From the NCBI GenBank assembly GCA_964019335.1, contig OZ025673.1:248001-312000 (forward strand): a DNA stretch of 64,000 bases. The letters are read 5' to 3'. Below are positions 1 through 10,136 of the stretch, piece after piece. A program made the position numbers and the translations under genes. Origin of the DNA: Diplonema japonicum (taxonomy: Eukaryota > Euglenozoa > Diplonemea > Diplonemida > Diplonemidae). The notes under the pieces are model-generated. The model was not told where the DNA came from, did no database searches, and saw only the letters and a program-made list of their open reading frames with translations. Numbering within the stretch: position 1 is the stretch's first letter; each line of letters begins with the position of its first letter.

Positions 1-1982
1 CTCCCTTACTTTCCCCCACGGTGCCACACCTAGTCGCTCTCTTCCTCTCTCTCTCTCACGATTTCTTTCCGCCTTTTTTTCATTTTCTAACCAAATTTAC
101 TTTTTTTTTTCTTCTTCTTCTCCCCCCCTCTTTTGACCAAGCCGCCTTATTTTAGTAGTGGGCTGTTTATTCATGAATTTGACACGAAAAGCTGGTTCAC
201 GAGCGGGGAAAAAAAAAAAAAGAAATTAATTGCATTATGAAAGTGAAGTCAAATACTACCGCCCGAGAGAGAAGGGGAAACAAACAAAAGTTTTTTTTTG
301 GGGGGGAGGGAGGGGTGCTTTTTTTTGGGGGGGGACAACAAAATGAATAAAAAATAAAGAGGGAGAGGGGATGGGGGAGCGTGTGTGTTCGGGGTGTCGG
401 GGACACAAAAAAAAACTTTTTTTTTTCCTTCGTTATTACTTTTTCTTCCTGGGAATGTGCAGCGGTTATTCGGGGTGGTATGTAGAGGCACCGTTTGACA
501 AAAAAAAAAAAAAAAAAAAAAAACCTCCCACCAAAGTTACGAAATTAAGAAGTAAGAAGGAGTCCGGTCACAAGCCCCATGTCCTTATGCTGTTCATGAC
601 GTGCGCAGGAAAAAAAAAAGAGAAATAATAGAACTAACACACAACTGTTAAAACGTGACCCCAAGAAGCAAGTAGGTAAGTATTTCCCCCCTTTTTTTTT
701 AAAGATCGCAAAAGGGAGAACAGGAAAAATAGGAGAATAAAAAAAAAAAAAAAAAAGCGCAGAAAGTGGGCAAGAATGGTGGTGTTTTTTTTTTTTTTTT
801 TCCCTACTACTTTTGCCATATTTCTTTTTTTTATTTTATTTCACTTCCCCTCACTCTTTGCCCACTTTCCTTTTTTTTTTTTTTGCAGCCATAACATTTG
901 AAAAGAATTCCTCCCATTGCTTTATCATTATAAATCGATTCCTGTTTCCCCCCATTCTCACTTTACTTATTTTTCTTTTTTTTGGTTTTCCCTAATTCTC
1001 CGCATTGTGTTTTCTTGCTCTATTTCTTTTTTTTCCCCCGTACCCACTAAAGAATTGGGGGGGGTAAAATATGAAAAAAAAATAGAATATGGGAGGTGGC
1101 CAGGGGGAAAGAAATAGATTTAAAAAAAAAAAGAAAAAAAAAAAAAGTAGACACACCACAAACGCGATATACTGTAAAAAATGGTACAGAAACAAGCTCT
1201 TTTTTTTTTTTTTTCTTTTGGGGAGAGGAAGAAAAAAAAAATAAAAATAAAAAAATAAAAAAGAAACAAAATAAAAAAGATCAGCGCCTCCCTGTGAAGC
1301 TTCTTGTTATTCACCCTGACATAAGAGGAAGAAAAAAAAAAGAAAAAAAAAGTGAGGTGCCTGCGCTCGTTTACACAAAACGTAGGAATACCGCAAAAAA
1401 AAAAAAAGAAAAAAAAAGGTCTCAAAAGAAAACAACACGCTGATATCAAGATTTCTAGAAGAGTTTTATGTTTTTTTTTTTTTTTTTAATTTCTTTTCTC
1501 ATCTTAAAAGAAGAAGAGAAAATCAAAAGAAAGAATGACGTATGTCTACAAGGGAGGGCTGGAAAAAAAAACAAAAGGAAGGGGATGGGGGGATCTGATT
1601 TTTATCCCCTTCGCCTGAAGTTCTGAAGGTCCTATTCTGTGGACAAGAAAAAAAAAAAAAAAAGAAGAAGAAAAAAAAGCTAATCACAATCACACCCATA
1701 AAATTAACAAAAAAAAAAGAAAAAAAAAAGAAAAAAAAATAGGGTAAAAGAAGATAGGAGTGGGAAATACAGCTTTTTTTTTTTTTTTTCCCTTCTTTTT
1801 TTTTTCCTTCTTGAAAAAAATTAATTAAAAAAAAAAAGCCACCCCTCAATGTACTACTTACCTTTATCCTTTCTTTTTTTTTTTTTTCCTTTTTTTTCCT
1901 TTTTGTCTTTTTTTCTCGTCTTTTTTTTTTTTTTTTTCCATTGTCCAAGATGAAGAATCGGGGAATCTTTTTTAAAAATAAA

Positions 1983-2011
1983 TGTGTGTGTGTGTGTGTG
2001 TGTGTGTGTGT
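1983..2011. repeat. (TG)n microsatellite
   Basis: An uninterrupted TG dinucleotide repeat of about 14 units, directly visible. Confidence 0.95.
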
Positions 2012-2471
2012 TCTTGAAGCCGGGGAAGTAAGGGACGGTGGGCGAAATAATTAAATAAGGTACTTTTTTTTTCATTAGGGAAAAGAGGTAATCTTTGTGG
2101 CAGGGATTCCACTGACGCAGTGAGTCAGTGAGCACAGCAAAAATTCACTATGATGGGGGGGGGGGGGGAGGATGAAAGTGTTCAGAAGTTCCACAAAAGG
2201 AAATCTGGCTTCGCATATTTACGCCCCACGACCAGTTAAATAAATCAAAAAAAAAAAAAAAGAAACCCTCTTGTTATCTCTCTATCTCTCTTTGTTCTGA
2301 AGAAATATTTAAAAATAAAAAGAAGGAAAATAAAAACCAAAAACAAAAGCAGGCAAGTCAACACGATTGTTTTACCGAAAAATTGTAAAAAAAAAAAAAA
2401 AAAATCTGAAATCACTTTCGTTTGATTACTGCTGTAAATAAATAAATAAATAAAAAAGCAAAAGGGAAACA

Positions 2472-2490
2472 ATATATATATATATATATA
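2472..2490. repeat. (TA)n microsatellite
   Basis: A TA dinucleotide repeat of about nine units, followed by T runs. Confidence 0.9.
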
Positions 2491-3671
2491 TTTTTTTTTT
2501 TCTTTTTTTTTTTTTTATTTTGCGGATAAGCAACGCACTCCCTTAAACTAATAAAGAAGGGGGAAAAAATCGTGAAAGGGGAAAAAAAAAAAAAAAAAAA
2601 AAAAATTTCTTATCCGCAGCGCTCTACCTCCAGCAAAAGCCTGCGCATGAAAACAAAAACAAAAAAGATAGAGAGAAAAAAGAAAAAAAAACTGTGATGG
2701 GGGAGAAGAGGTATAGAAGCAAGGGGGACAAAAAAAAACAAAAAAAAAAATCGGCGTGTGCGGGTGGCAAGGAAGGCATAATGGGGACGTATGAGTTTAT
2801 CTTGAACTTGTTCTCCCTCTTACTCCTTCCTTCTGGTCCATTCTCCGCAATATTAATTTCCCTTTCAACTTCCTACCCCCCTTCCCCCCCTTTTTTTATT
2901 TTCTCTTTTTTTTTTCTTATTCTTTTTTATTTTCTTCCTCTGATGTCTCCTCTTTTCTTTTTTTTTTTTTTTTTTCTCCCTCATTTTTCACCTGAATATA
3001 CAAGTTAGAGACAGAGAGAGAGAGAGCAGAGAGGAAAAACAAAAGAAGAAACTCACGCTTGGTAATAGAGCCAAAAACTTATGTTTATTTGAAAGAAAAG
3101 AAAGTTTGGCTCAAAGAGGAGCGTCCTCTGCCCCCCCCCCCCCCCCCCCCCCCCCCCTCGCAAGCAGCGAAGCTTTTTCAACAAAAGAGAGAGTGAGAAA
3201 AAAAAACAAAAACAAACTGAGGACAAAGACTCATAAATTTGTTTTTTTTTCTTTTTTTTTTTTTTTTCCCCTATTACTTTCCATTCAACCACGCAATCAA
3301 CAGCTATTTTTTTTTTTAAAAAGCTTTTTTATTTTATTTTATTTTATTTTAAATTTCTTTAAAAAAAAGGGAAAACAAAAAAAAAAAAAAAAACCCCCCA
3401 AGAAAAAAAAAAATGTAGACATATAGTGGTGAAGGACAACGAGCGAGAGAGAGAGTGAAAAAGAAACAGATAACTGTTACCACTTTTTTTTTTCCCAATA
3501 ATCTTCTCCCAGACCCAGTTAAAGAGACAACTAAAAAAATGAAAAAAAATAAGGAGGGAGGGAACCTGTAACAACACTGGCACCGTTTGTCTAAATTTAT
3601 TTTATTTCTCTTTTTTTTTTTTTTTTTAAATTCCTCAAAGTGCCCGGTGTCGAACTGATATATCTCCCTGT

Positions 3672-3674
<3 letters not shown>

Positions 3675-3725
<51 letters not shown>
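3675..3725. repeat. 51-base poly-A run
   Basis: The longest homopolymer in the window, about 51 uninterrupted A. A run this long is also prone to assembly error, so its exact length should be treated with caution. Confidence 0.9.
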
Positions 3726-3728
<3 letters not shown>

Positions 3729-3909
3729 TATTCTTCCTTAGTATTTACTTTTTTCATGGAGAGGGGAAAGGGGTGGAAGGAGGAGGGAGGAAAGGGAAAA
3801 TCGAGAGGGAAAAAACAAAAAAAACAAGCATGTGCTTCCCCCCCCCCTTTTTTTTCAAAATAAGTTTATTGCAACAAAAAAAACAACAACAATAAAATCA
3901 CACATACGC

Positions 3910-3942
<33 letters not shown>

Positions 3943-4127
3943 TTGTGTCATTTCTTTTTTTTTCCTTTCCTTTTTCTTTTTTTTTTTTTTTTTTTTTCAA
4001 AGATGAACATTTTTCTTTTTTTTTTAAAGATATTTTTAAATTTTTAAACTTCCCCACTTATTTCAATTCCTATTCCCCCCCCTTTTTTTTTGCTTTTTTT
4101 GTTTGTTCTCTCAAAGTATATATTTAC

Positions 4128-4169
<42 letters not shown>

Positions 4170-4203
4170 AAAGGAAATAAGGGAAAGAAGGATTGTCGCG
4201 GAG

Positions 4204-4234
<31 letters not shown>

Positions 4235-4276
4235 TGGTTCAAATCTTCAAGTAAAACTTTAATTTCCTCCCTCCAT

Positions 4277-5074
4277 TCACAACTGCTTCCTCAAAAGCTT
4301 AGGGCACTCCGACTCGGGCTTCACTTGACGGGATTTTCCCAACTTATCAGCAAAACGTGCGACGAATGTGATCGCATCATTGTTTCCAATTTGCAACGAG
4401 TTTCTGTCGAGGAAAGAGCAACACCTCGAAGCCTCAGAAACAGTGGAAAATCTGACGAAGGCTACACCGTCAGAGTGGTGCTTCATGCACAAAACCTTGC
4501 AGTCAACAACAGTGCCGTACTTGCTACACATTGTGGTGAGAGTGGCTTGGTTGAGATAATCCTTGAAGCCAGAGATGTACACGTTGACTGACTGCTTATC
4601 AGGAGACACTTCCTGCTGCCTGGCAACAGAGACCTTAAGCTGCTTTGTGGAGTTCTTGGGCATGGTCCCGTTCAGGCTACGAATGGCCGCGTCGGCGGAT
4701 TTTCCGTTTGCGTATTTTACAAAACCGTAGCCCTTGGACCTCCCAGTGGTGATGTCGCAAACCACATGAGTAGTGTCCAGCTCTCCGTACTGCTTAAAGG
4801 TGTTCTCGAGCCAGTCGACATCCATCCACGAGGTCAGGCCGTTGACAATCAGGTTTCTGTTGTTCATGTCCAAGTCCTTGGCGCGTGTTTCTTCCACAAC
4901 AGCCTCTTCAACGCTGCTGACATCGCTTTCGCCGGCTGAGGGAGTCGGCATACCCATGTACGGGACCATCACAGGGACGGGGACCTGAACCATGATCGGG
5001 GTGCCGTCCTGCATGTACATAAGTCTGGGCATCATGCCGGTGGAGATGAAGGGCATCATGGTCATCTGAGGGCC

Positions 5075-5080
<6 letters not shown>
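4277..5080 (-). CDS. Two-RRM RNA-binding protein
   Basis: A 267-residue protein predicted to bind single-stranded RNA. A Met/Pro-rich N-terminus (residues 1-50) is followed by RRM1 at about 75-155, with RNP2 'LIVNGL' and RNP1 'KGYGFVKY'. RRM2 at about 165-250 has RNP2 'VYISGF' and the weaker RNP1 'GVAFVRF'. The layout resembles ELAV/CELF-like and kinetoplastid UBP/RBP proteins, but I cannot name an orthologue. I chose the ATG at 5080 because everything upstream in frame is poly-Lys from A runs and lacks a convincing splice site. About 27 A residues directly abut this ATG on the coding strand. Targets are unknown; a role in mRNA stability or splicing is inference from the family. Confidence 0.9.
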
Positions 5081-5111
<31 letters not shown>

Positions 5112-5116
5112 CTGGG

Positions 5117-5147
<31 letters not shown>

Positions 5148-6031
5148 TTCTCGGCATTTTTTTTTTTTTGGGGGAAAAAAAAAGAAATTGGGAAAGTTAT
5201 GAGATTTTTTTTTTTTTTTTTTTTTTTGCAGCTATGTGAGACAGCAAGCATGGAAGCAATAAAGCCAACTGCCTCCTGGAAATAGCTGATTGGGAGAGGG
5301 AGTGGGGGGCTACATTTCAAAACCGAAGATTTCTTGTTGGTTTGAGCCGGGGAAAAAAAAATAAAAGTTTTAAAAAAGTATTGCGCTTTTTTTCTTTAAA
5401 TGCAAAAAAAAAAGAAATGCAAAAACAAAGAGTATACATGGAATATAAAAAAATAAAATAAAAAAGAATTTGGCGGCATATTGATCCCCTTTTAATTTTA
5501 ATACCAAAAAGAATAAAAGAGAATGAAAAATACTTTTAAAAAAAGAAAAGAAAAGGGGGAAAGGTATTGCCCCCAAACTCCTCTGATCCAGTTCTTTCTT
5601 CTTTTTTTGTACGTCAACATTCTACAGGGCGGGGGGGGGGGGGGGGGGGAGAGAGAGAGGTGGGTGGGAACTAAGGGAAAGAAAATAAAGACAAAAACTA
5701 ACCTTAAAAAAAAAGTAGAAAAAAAATTGCGTGTGTAGCTAGCACATAGCAAAAAAAAAAAAAAAAAAGAAAAGTGTTCTGTTTTGTTTTGTTCTAAGGA
5801 TGGGCATGCCCGGAAACCCTCCGAGCTTGCAAGAAGGGGTGTGTCTATTTCTTTCTTTCCCCCCCCCCCCCCCTTCTTTCTTTTCTTCTTGACATACCTT
5901 AAAAAAAAACACAAATAAAGCCAAATCCTAAAAAATCCTAAAAGAATAATTTTTAGGTTTGCAAGGCATGTCATTCGTGACACAAAAGACGATTTTAACA
6001 AAGAATAAAATAATACAAAAGTGAAAAGAGA

Positions 6032-6075
6032 CACAAGAACTGTCTACTCGATCACAGGGGGCGCACCGCGGCTGA
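6032..6075 (+). repeat. SINE-like repeat, copy C (partial)
   Basis: Contains 'ACAAGAACTGTCTACTCGAT' followed by CACAGGGGGCGCACC. This matches the cores of the copies at 6751 and 36889 with a few substitutions. All three copies lie in the same orientation. This copy lacks the upstream TTAAAGG part and an adjoining A tail. Confidence 0.65.
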
Positions 6076-6368
6076 GCTGTAGCTTCTTCTGCGTTCCGCG
6101 TCGTATGCAGCTCAACCCCAGCCGGCGAGTGTTGTCTAATGTACTTCTTATATTTCCATGTTATCCCCCACCAAATAAAAACGAGGGGGGGAGAAAAAAA
6201 AGTAGAAAAGAATAAAAGACAAGAATTAGAAACAGAAAAATCATTATTTCTTCAAACGGAGCTAATCTTTTTTTTTTTCTCTTCTTTTGAAAAAAAAAAA
6301 AAAAAAAAAAAAAGATACTGAAATTATTTCCCACCAGAATATTTCTTTCCTTTTTTTTTTTTTTTTTT

Positions 6369-6600
6369 TTATTGTTGTTTGGCGTCTTTGTCCATCTTGA
6401 TGATGTCCTACAACGTTAAAGGGAGAAAAAAAAAAAAAAGAACACACGTGAGTTACCAAAAAAAAAAGAAAAAAAAAAAGAGGTAAAACTTCTGCAGTAC
6501 CTGCACCACCTGCCTGCCCCTTAACCAACATTTCCTTGTCAGGCAATGGTGATGTCAGATTCAAGCGATGGTATTTGCATCATCACCTTCAAAATCAGCC
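6369..6600 (-). other. Possible terminal exon(s) of an unrecognised gene
   Basis: On the minus strand a T-rich stretch ending TTTAACGTTGTAG is followed by an open frame, 6407-6369, reading DIIKMDKDAKQQ and a TAA stop. A matching GT donor at 6489 would give an 82-base, T-rich GT-AG intron and join this in frame to a Gly/Ala-rich stretch (…GGAGTAE). The T-rich intron resembles verified introns elsewhere in the window. Upstream exons and an initiator are not convincing, so this may be a gene remnant or chance. Confidence 0.25.
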
Positions 6601-6750
6601 CCATCAAGGACTATGCATTCTCCACTGCTGAACGACGTGATGGAGACAAAAACAAGAATGCGAAATGACCCCAAAAAAGTGGTTTCAAAGTAGCAGGAGA
6701 ACGGAAGCAAAACAGTCTTTTTCTGTTTCTGATAAAGAAAACTCGATGAT

Positions 6751-6825
6751 TTAAAGGTAGCCGGTGGGGGCACCCTGCACAAGCACCATTTACTTGATTA
6801 CAGGGGCGCACCTCGGCCTAGAAAG

Positions 6826-6856
<31 letters not shown>
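6751..6856 (+). repeat. SINE-like repeat, copy A, with A tail
   Basis: A core of about 70 bp starts TTAAAGGTAGCCGGTG and contains CCTGCACAAG and TACTTGATTACAGGGGCGCACC. It is followed within a few bases by a run of about 30 A. It aligns with the copy at 36889 over its whole length. The core can fold: CCTG pairs with CAGG, and CTTG with CAAG. An A-tailed short interspersed element is the likeliest explanation. Confidence 0.6.
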
Positions 6857-6858
<2 letters not shown>

Positions 6859-7073
6859 GATAGCACATCACCCCCGACTAAACAGATACCAACCCAAGCG
6901 CAAACACGCTAGCAATGAGGATTCCCTATCAAACCCTAAATCACACCTCCGAGACCATGATGAACGGAATGAAGGCTCGTTAAGTTGCTTTTTTTTTCTT
7001 TTTTTTTTTCATCCCACAGCCTCAAAATAGGGCTGAATGCTGCCCTTTTTAGTTATTTTAGCCTTTTTAGGGG
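6857..7073 (+). mobile_element. Truncated piggyBac relic (3' end)
   Basis: The plus strand encodes the motif KRKHASNEDSL, identical to the piggyBac remnant at 12.4 kb, then degenerate sequence. It next has the same small hairpin (AGGGCTGAATGCTGCCCT). It ends TTTTAGGGGTT, matching the terminal inverted repeat of the larger element over 8-10 bases. Only the transposase 3' part and one terminus remain, in opposite orientation to the larger copy. The usual TTAA after the terminus reads TTGT here. Confidence 0.6.
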
Positions 7074-7127
7074 TTGTAAAAAAAAAGTTTTTTTTTCCCC
7101 CCTCTAATATATCCATCTTCTTTCTCC

Positions 7128-7213
7128 TCATGACAAAAGAGTTACTTTCTTTTTAAGATGCTGTTGGGCTCCGTAGAAATCGTAAGACGACGAATGCAGC
7201 GCGTTGACCGCCC

Positions 7214-7249
<36 letters not shown>

Positions 7250-7984
7250 CTTCAAAAAAAAAAAAAAAAAAAAATCAAACCTGGCCAAAGCATGTGGCGA
7301 TTTACAACAAGCCTCCAGAATCTTAGCTAGATGATGATGCTGTGCAGGCAGAGACTCCATAGGGCATGCAGCAGGCACCAACGAAAATGGCTTCACAACA
7401 GACCGAAGCCCAGGATTGAGTTCCACCCTTTCTGTATCTGGAAAGGGAGGAGGAAGTTTCCCAGGAGAAGTACCTGGCTTAGGGGACGCCAAGGGAGAAT
7501 TTGTCCCGACCGGGCTGTTTCCACCTTCACCGTCATCCGTAACTGGCAGTAATTTTGGGTGTTTTTCTTTCTTTGCTACTTTTCGCTTTACAGGACTGCC
7601 CCGGCGTGGGGTCCGAGGAGTACGTGGGCTGACCTTCCCTGACCTGGGTGGGGGGGCCTTGCTTGCTACTACCGTACTCGTTGTTTTGCAAACATCCATA
7701 ATCACTTTCAACCCTTTACGCTCGCCACCCGCCTCCGATTCGAAAATTAATTGCAAACTTGTCATGCTGCACGTAAAAGACGGCTTTCGCTTACCCGGAG
7801 ACTTCTTCCCCGGGGTAGGGGGGGACTTCAGGAGCATGGGGCTTTTTTTACTTCTCGGCGTGTTAATTGGTGTGCCGTTGTTGCTCCCGCTGCTGCCTTT
7901 TCTCCCTGGTGTTACTGGTGTTGTGGGGGTCGAAGGAGACGCCATCACAAGGGGCGCCCTGTGCTTTGGGGTAGGGCTCGGCAT
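7128..7984 (-). CDS. SP/TP-rich basic protein, one intron
   Basis: No family recognised. Joining exons 7984-7281 and 7212-7128 gives 262 residues. The first 65 residues and the middle are rich in S/TP sites among Lys/Arg (such as TPRTPRRGSPVKRK), typical of disordered proteins phosphorylated by proline-directed kinases and often nuclear. An ordered patch around residues 70-100 contains FTCSMTSLQLIFES. The 68-base intron (7213-7280) starts GTTTGA, is nearly all T and ends TTTAATAG. Splicing replaces a poly-Phe stretch with a plausible helical C-terminus (ALARAVNALHSSSYDFYGAQ) ending at a TGA at 7130. Without splicing the frame would run through the T tracts to a stop at 7142. A chromatin or cytoskeletal role would be a guess. 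Confidence 0.75.
7213..7280 (-). other. T-rich 68-base intron
   Basis: GT-AG boundaries on the minus strand. The interior is two long T runs separated by GAAGTGTA. Removal restores a non-repetitive frame on both sides. Confidence 0.75.
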
Positions 7985-8144
7985 TTTTTATTTTCTTTTT
8001 CTTTTTTTTACCCCCTTCCCCGGGTCACCTCCCCCCTTCCTTTTTCCTTTTTTTTTTTGTACGAATTTCCCTTAAGAAACAAAAAAAAAAAAACAAAAAA
8101 AAAAAACCCGTGTAATGAAGGGGGAACAAAAAAAAAAAGCTCCT

Positions 8145-8486
8145 CTACAAAAACTGGCGGTGTGCGACGGGGGGCCGTGGTGCTTTCTCAACACGGTGGT
8201 ATTCAAATTTACTCCTTGGTATCAATCCTTGCATTCCGGGGAACCCCACGGGCGTCTCGTGTTTTGGAAGCATTTTCTTCAGTGATATCTTTCCGGTCGG
8301 CCCCGCGCCCTGTGTGTTCCCTAACCGTATCAGGCTGATGGCCTGCGATGCCTCTGATATAGGGCCGATCTGCGGTTCAGAGCTCTTCACAGCTGAAAAA
8401 TTGTCAGAGGGCCACATGCTGTGAAACCTTTCCCGCCGCCTTTCTCGTTGTGGCGGCACCTGCCCTCGCGATAATATGCTGAACAT
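8145..8486 (-). CDS. Small hypothetical protein (113 aa)
   Basis: An unrecognised 113-residue open frame of ordinary composition, unlike the homopolymer translations around it. The N-terminus is Arg-rich (QRERRRERFH), there is a Gly/Pro patch near residue 80 (GFPGMQGLIP), and no membrane segment or known motif. It starts at an ATG preceded by an A-rich leader, as in neighbouring genes, and lies in the same direction. It could be a lineage-specific protein or the longest exon of something larger. Confidence 0.5.
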   Translation of the reverse strand: MFSILSRGQVPPQRERRRERFHSMWPSDNFSAVKSSEPQIGPISEASQAISLIRLGNTQGAGPTGKISLKKMLPKHETPVGFPGMQGLIPRSKFEYHRVEKAPRPPVAHRQFL

Positions 8487-8930
8487 ATTTTCTTTTTTTT
8501 TTAAAGGTGTAAGAAAAAAAAATTAACGTTTGGTTCGGGTGGGGGAGGGGGAGGGGAAGCCCTGTTTCTTTTTTTTTTTGATGATTTTAGCGATCGCACC
8601 AAAGTTGGAAGAATGGAAAGGGGTGGGGGTGGGTGGGGGGGTCGACGTGCTGAATAAAATTGACTGAGATAGCACCACCCCCTTTTTTTTGTCTTTTGGT
8701 CTTTTAACAGTTTTTTTGAGGTTTAAAAAAACCGTATGAAGGACTTCAGCCCTCCTTCCCCCCCACCCCCCCACGTAATAACACCTCAGAATACGGGGAC
8801 TTTTACTCAAACATTTTCTTTTTTTTTGTGCACACAAGCACAAACGTGCCAAGACGGAAAATATTTTGCAAGCGAGGGCGGAGAGGGAAGGAAACACTAA
8901 TTTATTTTCTTTTTTTCTTTTCTTCTTGCT
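8487..8930. other. Intergenic region downstream of PRPS
   Basis: A 444-base spacer with G-rich and A/T-run DNA. A 124-codon minus-strand frame crosses it, but its translation is compositionally erratic (Lys runs, TP runs) and resembles 3' UTR. I do not call it a gene. Confidence 0.6.
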
Positions 8931-10052
8931 TCAAACAAACAGCGCATTAAGGGATTCCTCCCGATGCGTGCGCTCGACTGCTGCAGCAAGCATGGGGGCG
9001 AGGGACACTATGTGCAACTTGGGGCAAGCTTTTTGTTTTTCAGTTGTATTAACAGAGTCGGTGATGACGACCTCAATGAGCTCAGTGCAGGCATTGAGGC
9101 TATCGACGGCAGGGTCCGTGAGCACACCATGAGTGGCCACTGCGTAAATGGACTTCGCACCACGTGCTGCCGCCAGCTTGGCAGCGTTGATAAGAGTCTT
9201 GCCGGTATCGATAAGGTCGTCGATGATGATGCAGACCTGTCCCTTGACATCGCCTACCATCTCCATCTTGTAGTCCCCGTCGCGTTGTGTCCTCTTCAGG
9301 ATGGTCACCACGCCCCTCGCATTGACAAGGTCTGCCAGCAGTCTCGCCCGTTCCACACCGTTGGCGTCCGGTGCCACCACTGTGACCTCCTCGCTCAGGT
9401 TCTTCACCCCTTCCTTCGGCACGATCGTTTTCAATGTGTACCTGCAGAACTCATGATGCGTCGGCAGGTTGTCTACAGGGCAGTTGTGGAAGAATCCTTG
9501 TATCTGCCCGCAGTGTAGGTCCACCGTCAGCACCCTGTCCACACCCATTGACTGCAAGAGCTGCGAAACTGCGGATGCTGAGATGGGAACCCTTGGTTTT
9601 GTCTTGCGGTCCTGTCTGGAGTACGCGATGTATGGGATGATGCCTGTGACCCTTTTTGCGCCCTTTAGCTTCAAGGCGTGGACCATGAAGAGCACCTCCA
9701 TGACAGAGGTGTTGAGGTCGCCGCCCCCGTCACCCGGGCACATGGGCTGCACCACGAAGACATCGTCGCCGTTGACGTCGGTTCCCTCGAAGTTGACGCC
9801 CAGCTCGTGGCTCGCCGCCTGCTGCACGTGCACGTCTGTGAGGTCGACTTTCAGTATTTTGCAGATGTCAAGCGCCAGATCTTTGTTCGTCCTCCCCGTC
9901 ACCACCTTCAGCTTGTATTTTTTCTCATTCGTGAGAGGAGTCGACACCCCTTCCCCAGTCCCGCAGTCTTTGTTGTAAAAGTGCGTCTTTTCATACCGTG
10001 CCATGTCATCCGTGCTGGGGACGCACTGCAGCGGGGATATTTTGGCACTCAT
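8931..10052 (-). CDS. Ribose-phosphate pyrophosphokinase (PRPP synthetase)
   Basis: Catalyses ATP + ribose 5-phosphate to PRPP + AMP, feeding purine, pyrimidine, NAD, His and Trp synthesis. The 373-residue product carries the family signatures in order: a conserved N-terminal motif (VVQPMCPG, about 110), the ATP-binding motif PYIAYSRQDRK (about 150), the Mg/ATP site DLHCGQIQGFF (about 185) and the PRPP-binding loop CIIIDDLIDTGKT (about 285). It is longer than the usual ~318 residues because of an N-terminal extension of about 45 residues that does not look like a clear targeting peptide. The start at 10052 is chosen over an in-frame ATG eight codons upstream, which sits in an A-run leader. 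One intact exon, with regulatory loops roughly of the eukaryotic class I type. Confidence 0.96.
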   Translation of the reverse strand: MSAKISPLQCVPSTDDMARYEKTHFYNKDCGTGEGVSTPLTNEKKYKLKVVTGRTNKDLALDICKILKVDLTDVHVQQAASHELGVNFEGTDVNGDDVFVVQPMCPGDGGGDLNTSVMEVLFMVHALKLKGAKRVTGIIPYIAYSRQDRKTKPRVPISASAVSQLLQSMGVDRVLTVDLHCGQIQGFFHNCPVDNLPTHHEFCRYTLKTIVPKEGVKNLSEEVTVVAPDANGVERARLLADLVNARGVVTILKRTQRDGDYKMEMVGDVKGQVCIIIDDLIDTGKTLINAAKLAAARGAKSIYAVATHGVLTDPAVDSLNACTELIEVVITDSVNTTEKQKACPKLHIVSLAPMLAAAVERTHREESLNALFV

Positions 10053-10136
10053 TTCTTTTTTTTTTGCAAGTCTCACTTTTTTTTTTTTGTTTCTTGGAAA
10101 AATAATAAAAATAAAAAGATTCTTTTTTTTTTGTTT

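Larger units (their letters stand above)
1..4276. other. Gene-free homopolymer-rich spacer
   Basis: I see no supportable gene here. The stretch is dominated by A and T runs of 8-50 bases, with a 27-base C run near 3131-3157, a TG repeat and a TA repeat. Open frames here are translations of homopolymers (poly-Lys or poly-Phe). A less repetitive patch at about 2030-2150 has no ATG-initiated frame with splice sites that I could justify. Confidence 0.7.
5081..7127. other. Spacer with repeats and a possible terminal exon
   Basis: Mostly A/T and C/G homopolymer DNA between the RRM gene and the SP/TP-rich gene. It holds two copies of a SINE-like repeat, a truncated piggyBac relic and one possible terminal coding exon near 6369-6407, each listed separately. 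No complete gene is supported. Confidence 0.6.

Noticed and set aside
672..685. Ten-base match to the 5' end of U1 snRNA (ATACTTACCT) on the minus strand
   Set aside because: No stem-loop I or Sm-like site follows. It equally reads as a consensus splice donor on the plus strand and is short enough to be chance.
4230..4245. tRNA B-box-like GGTTCAAATC
   Set aside because: Preceded by poly-A with no box A and no cloverleaf; it is not a tRNA gene.
8523..8897. 124-codon minus-strand frame after PRPS
   Set aside because: Composition is erratic, it tracks G and A runs, and its position fits the PRPS 3' UTR.
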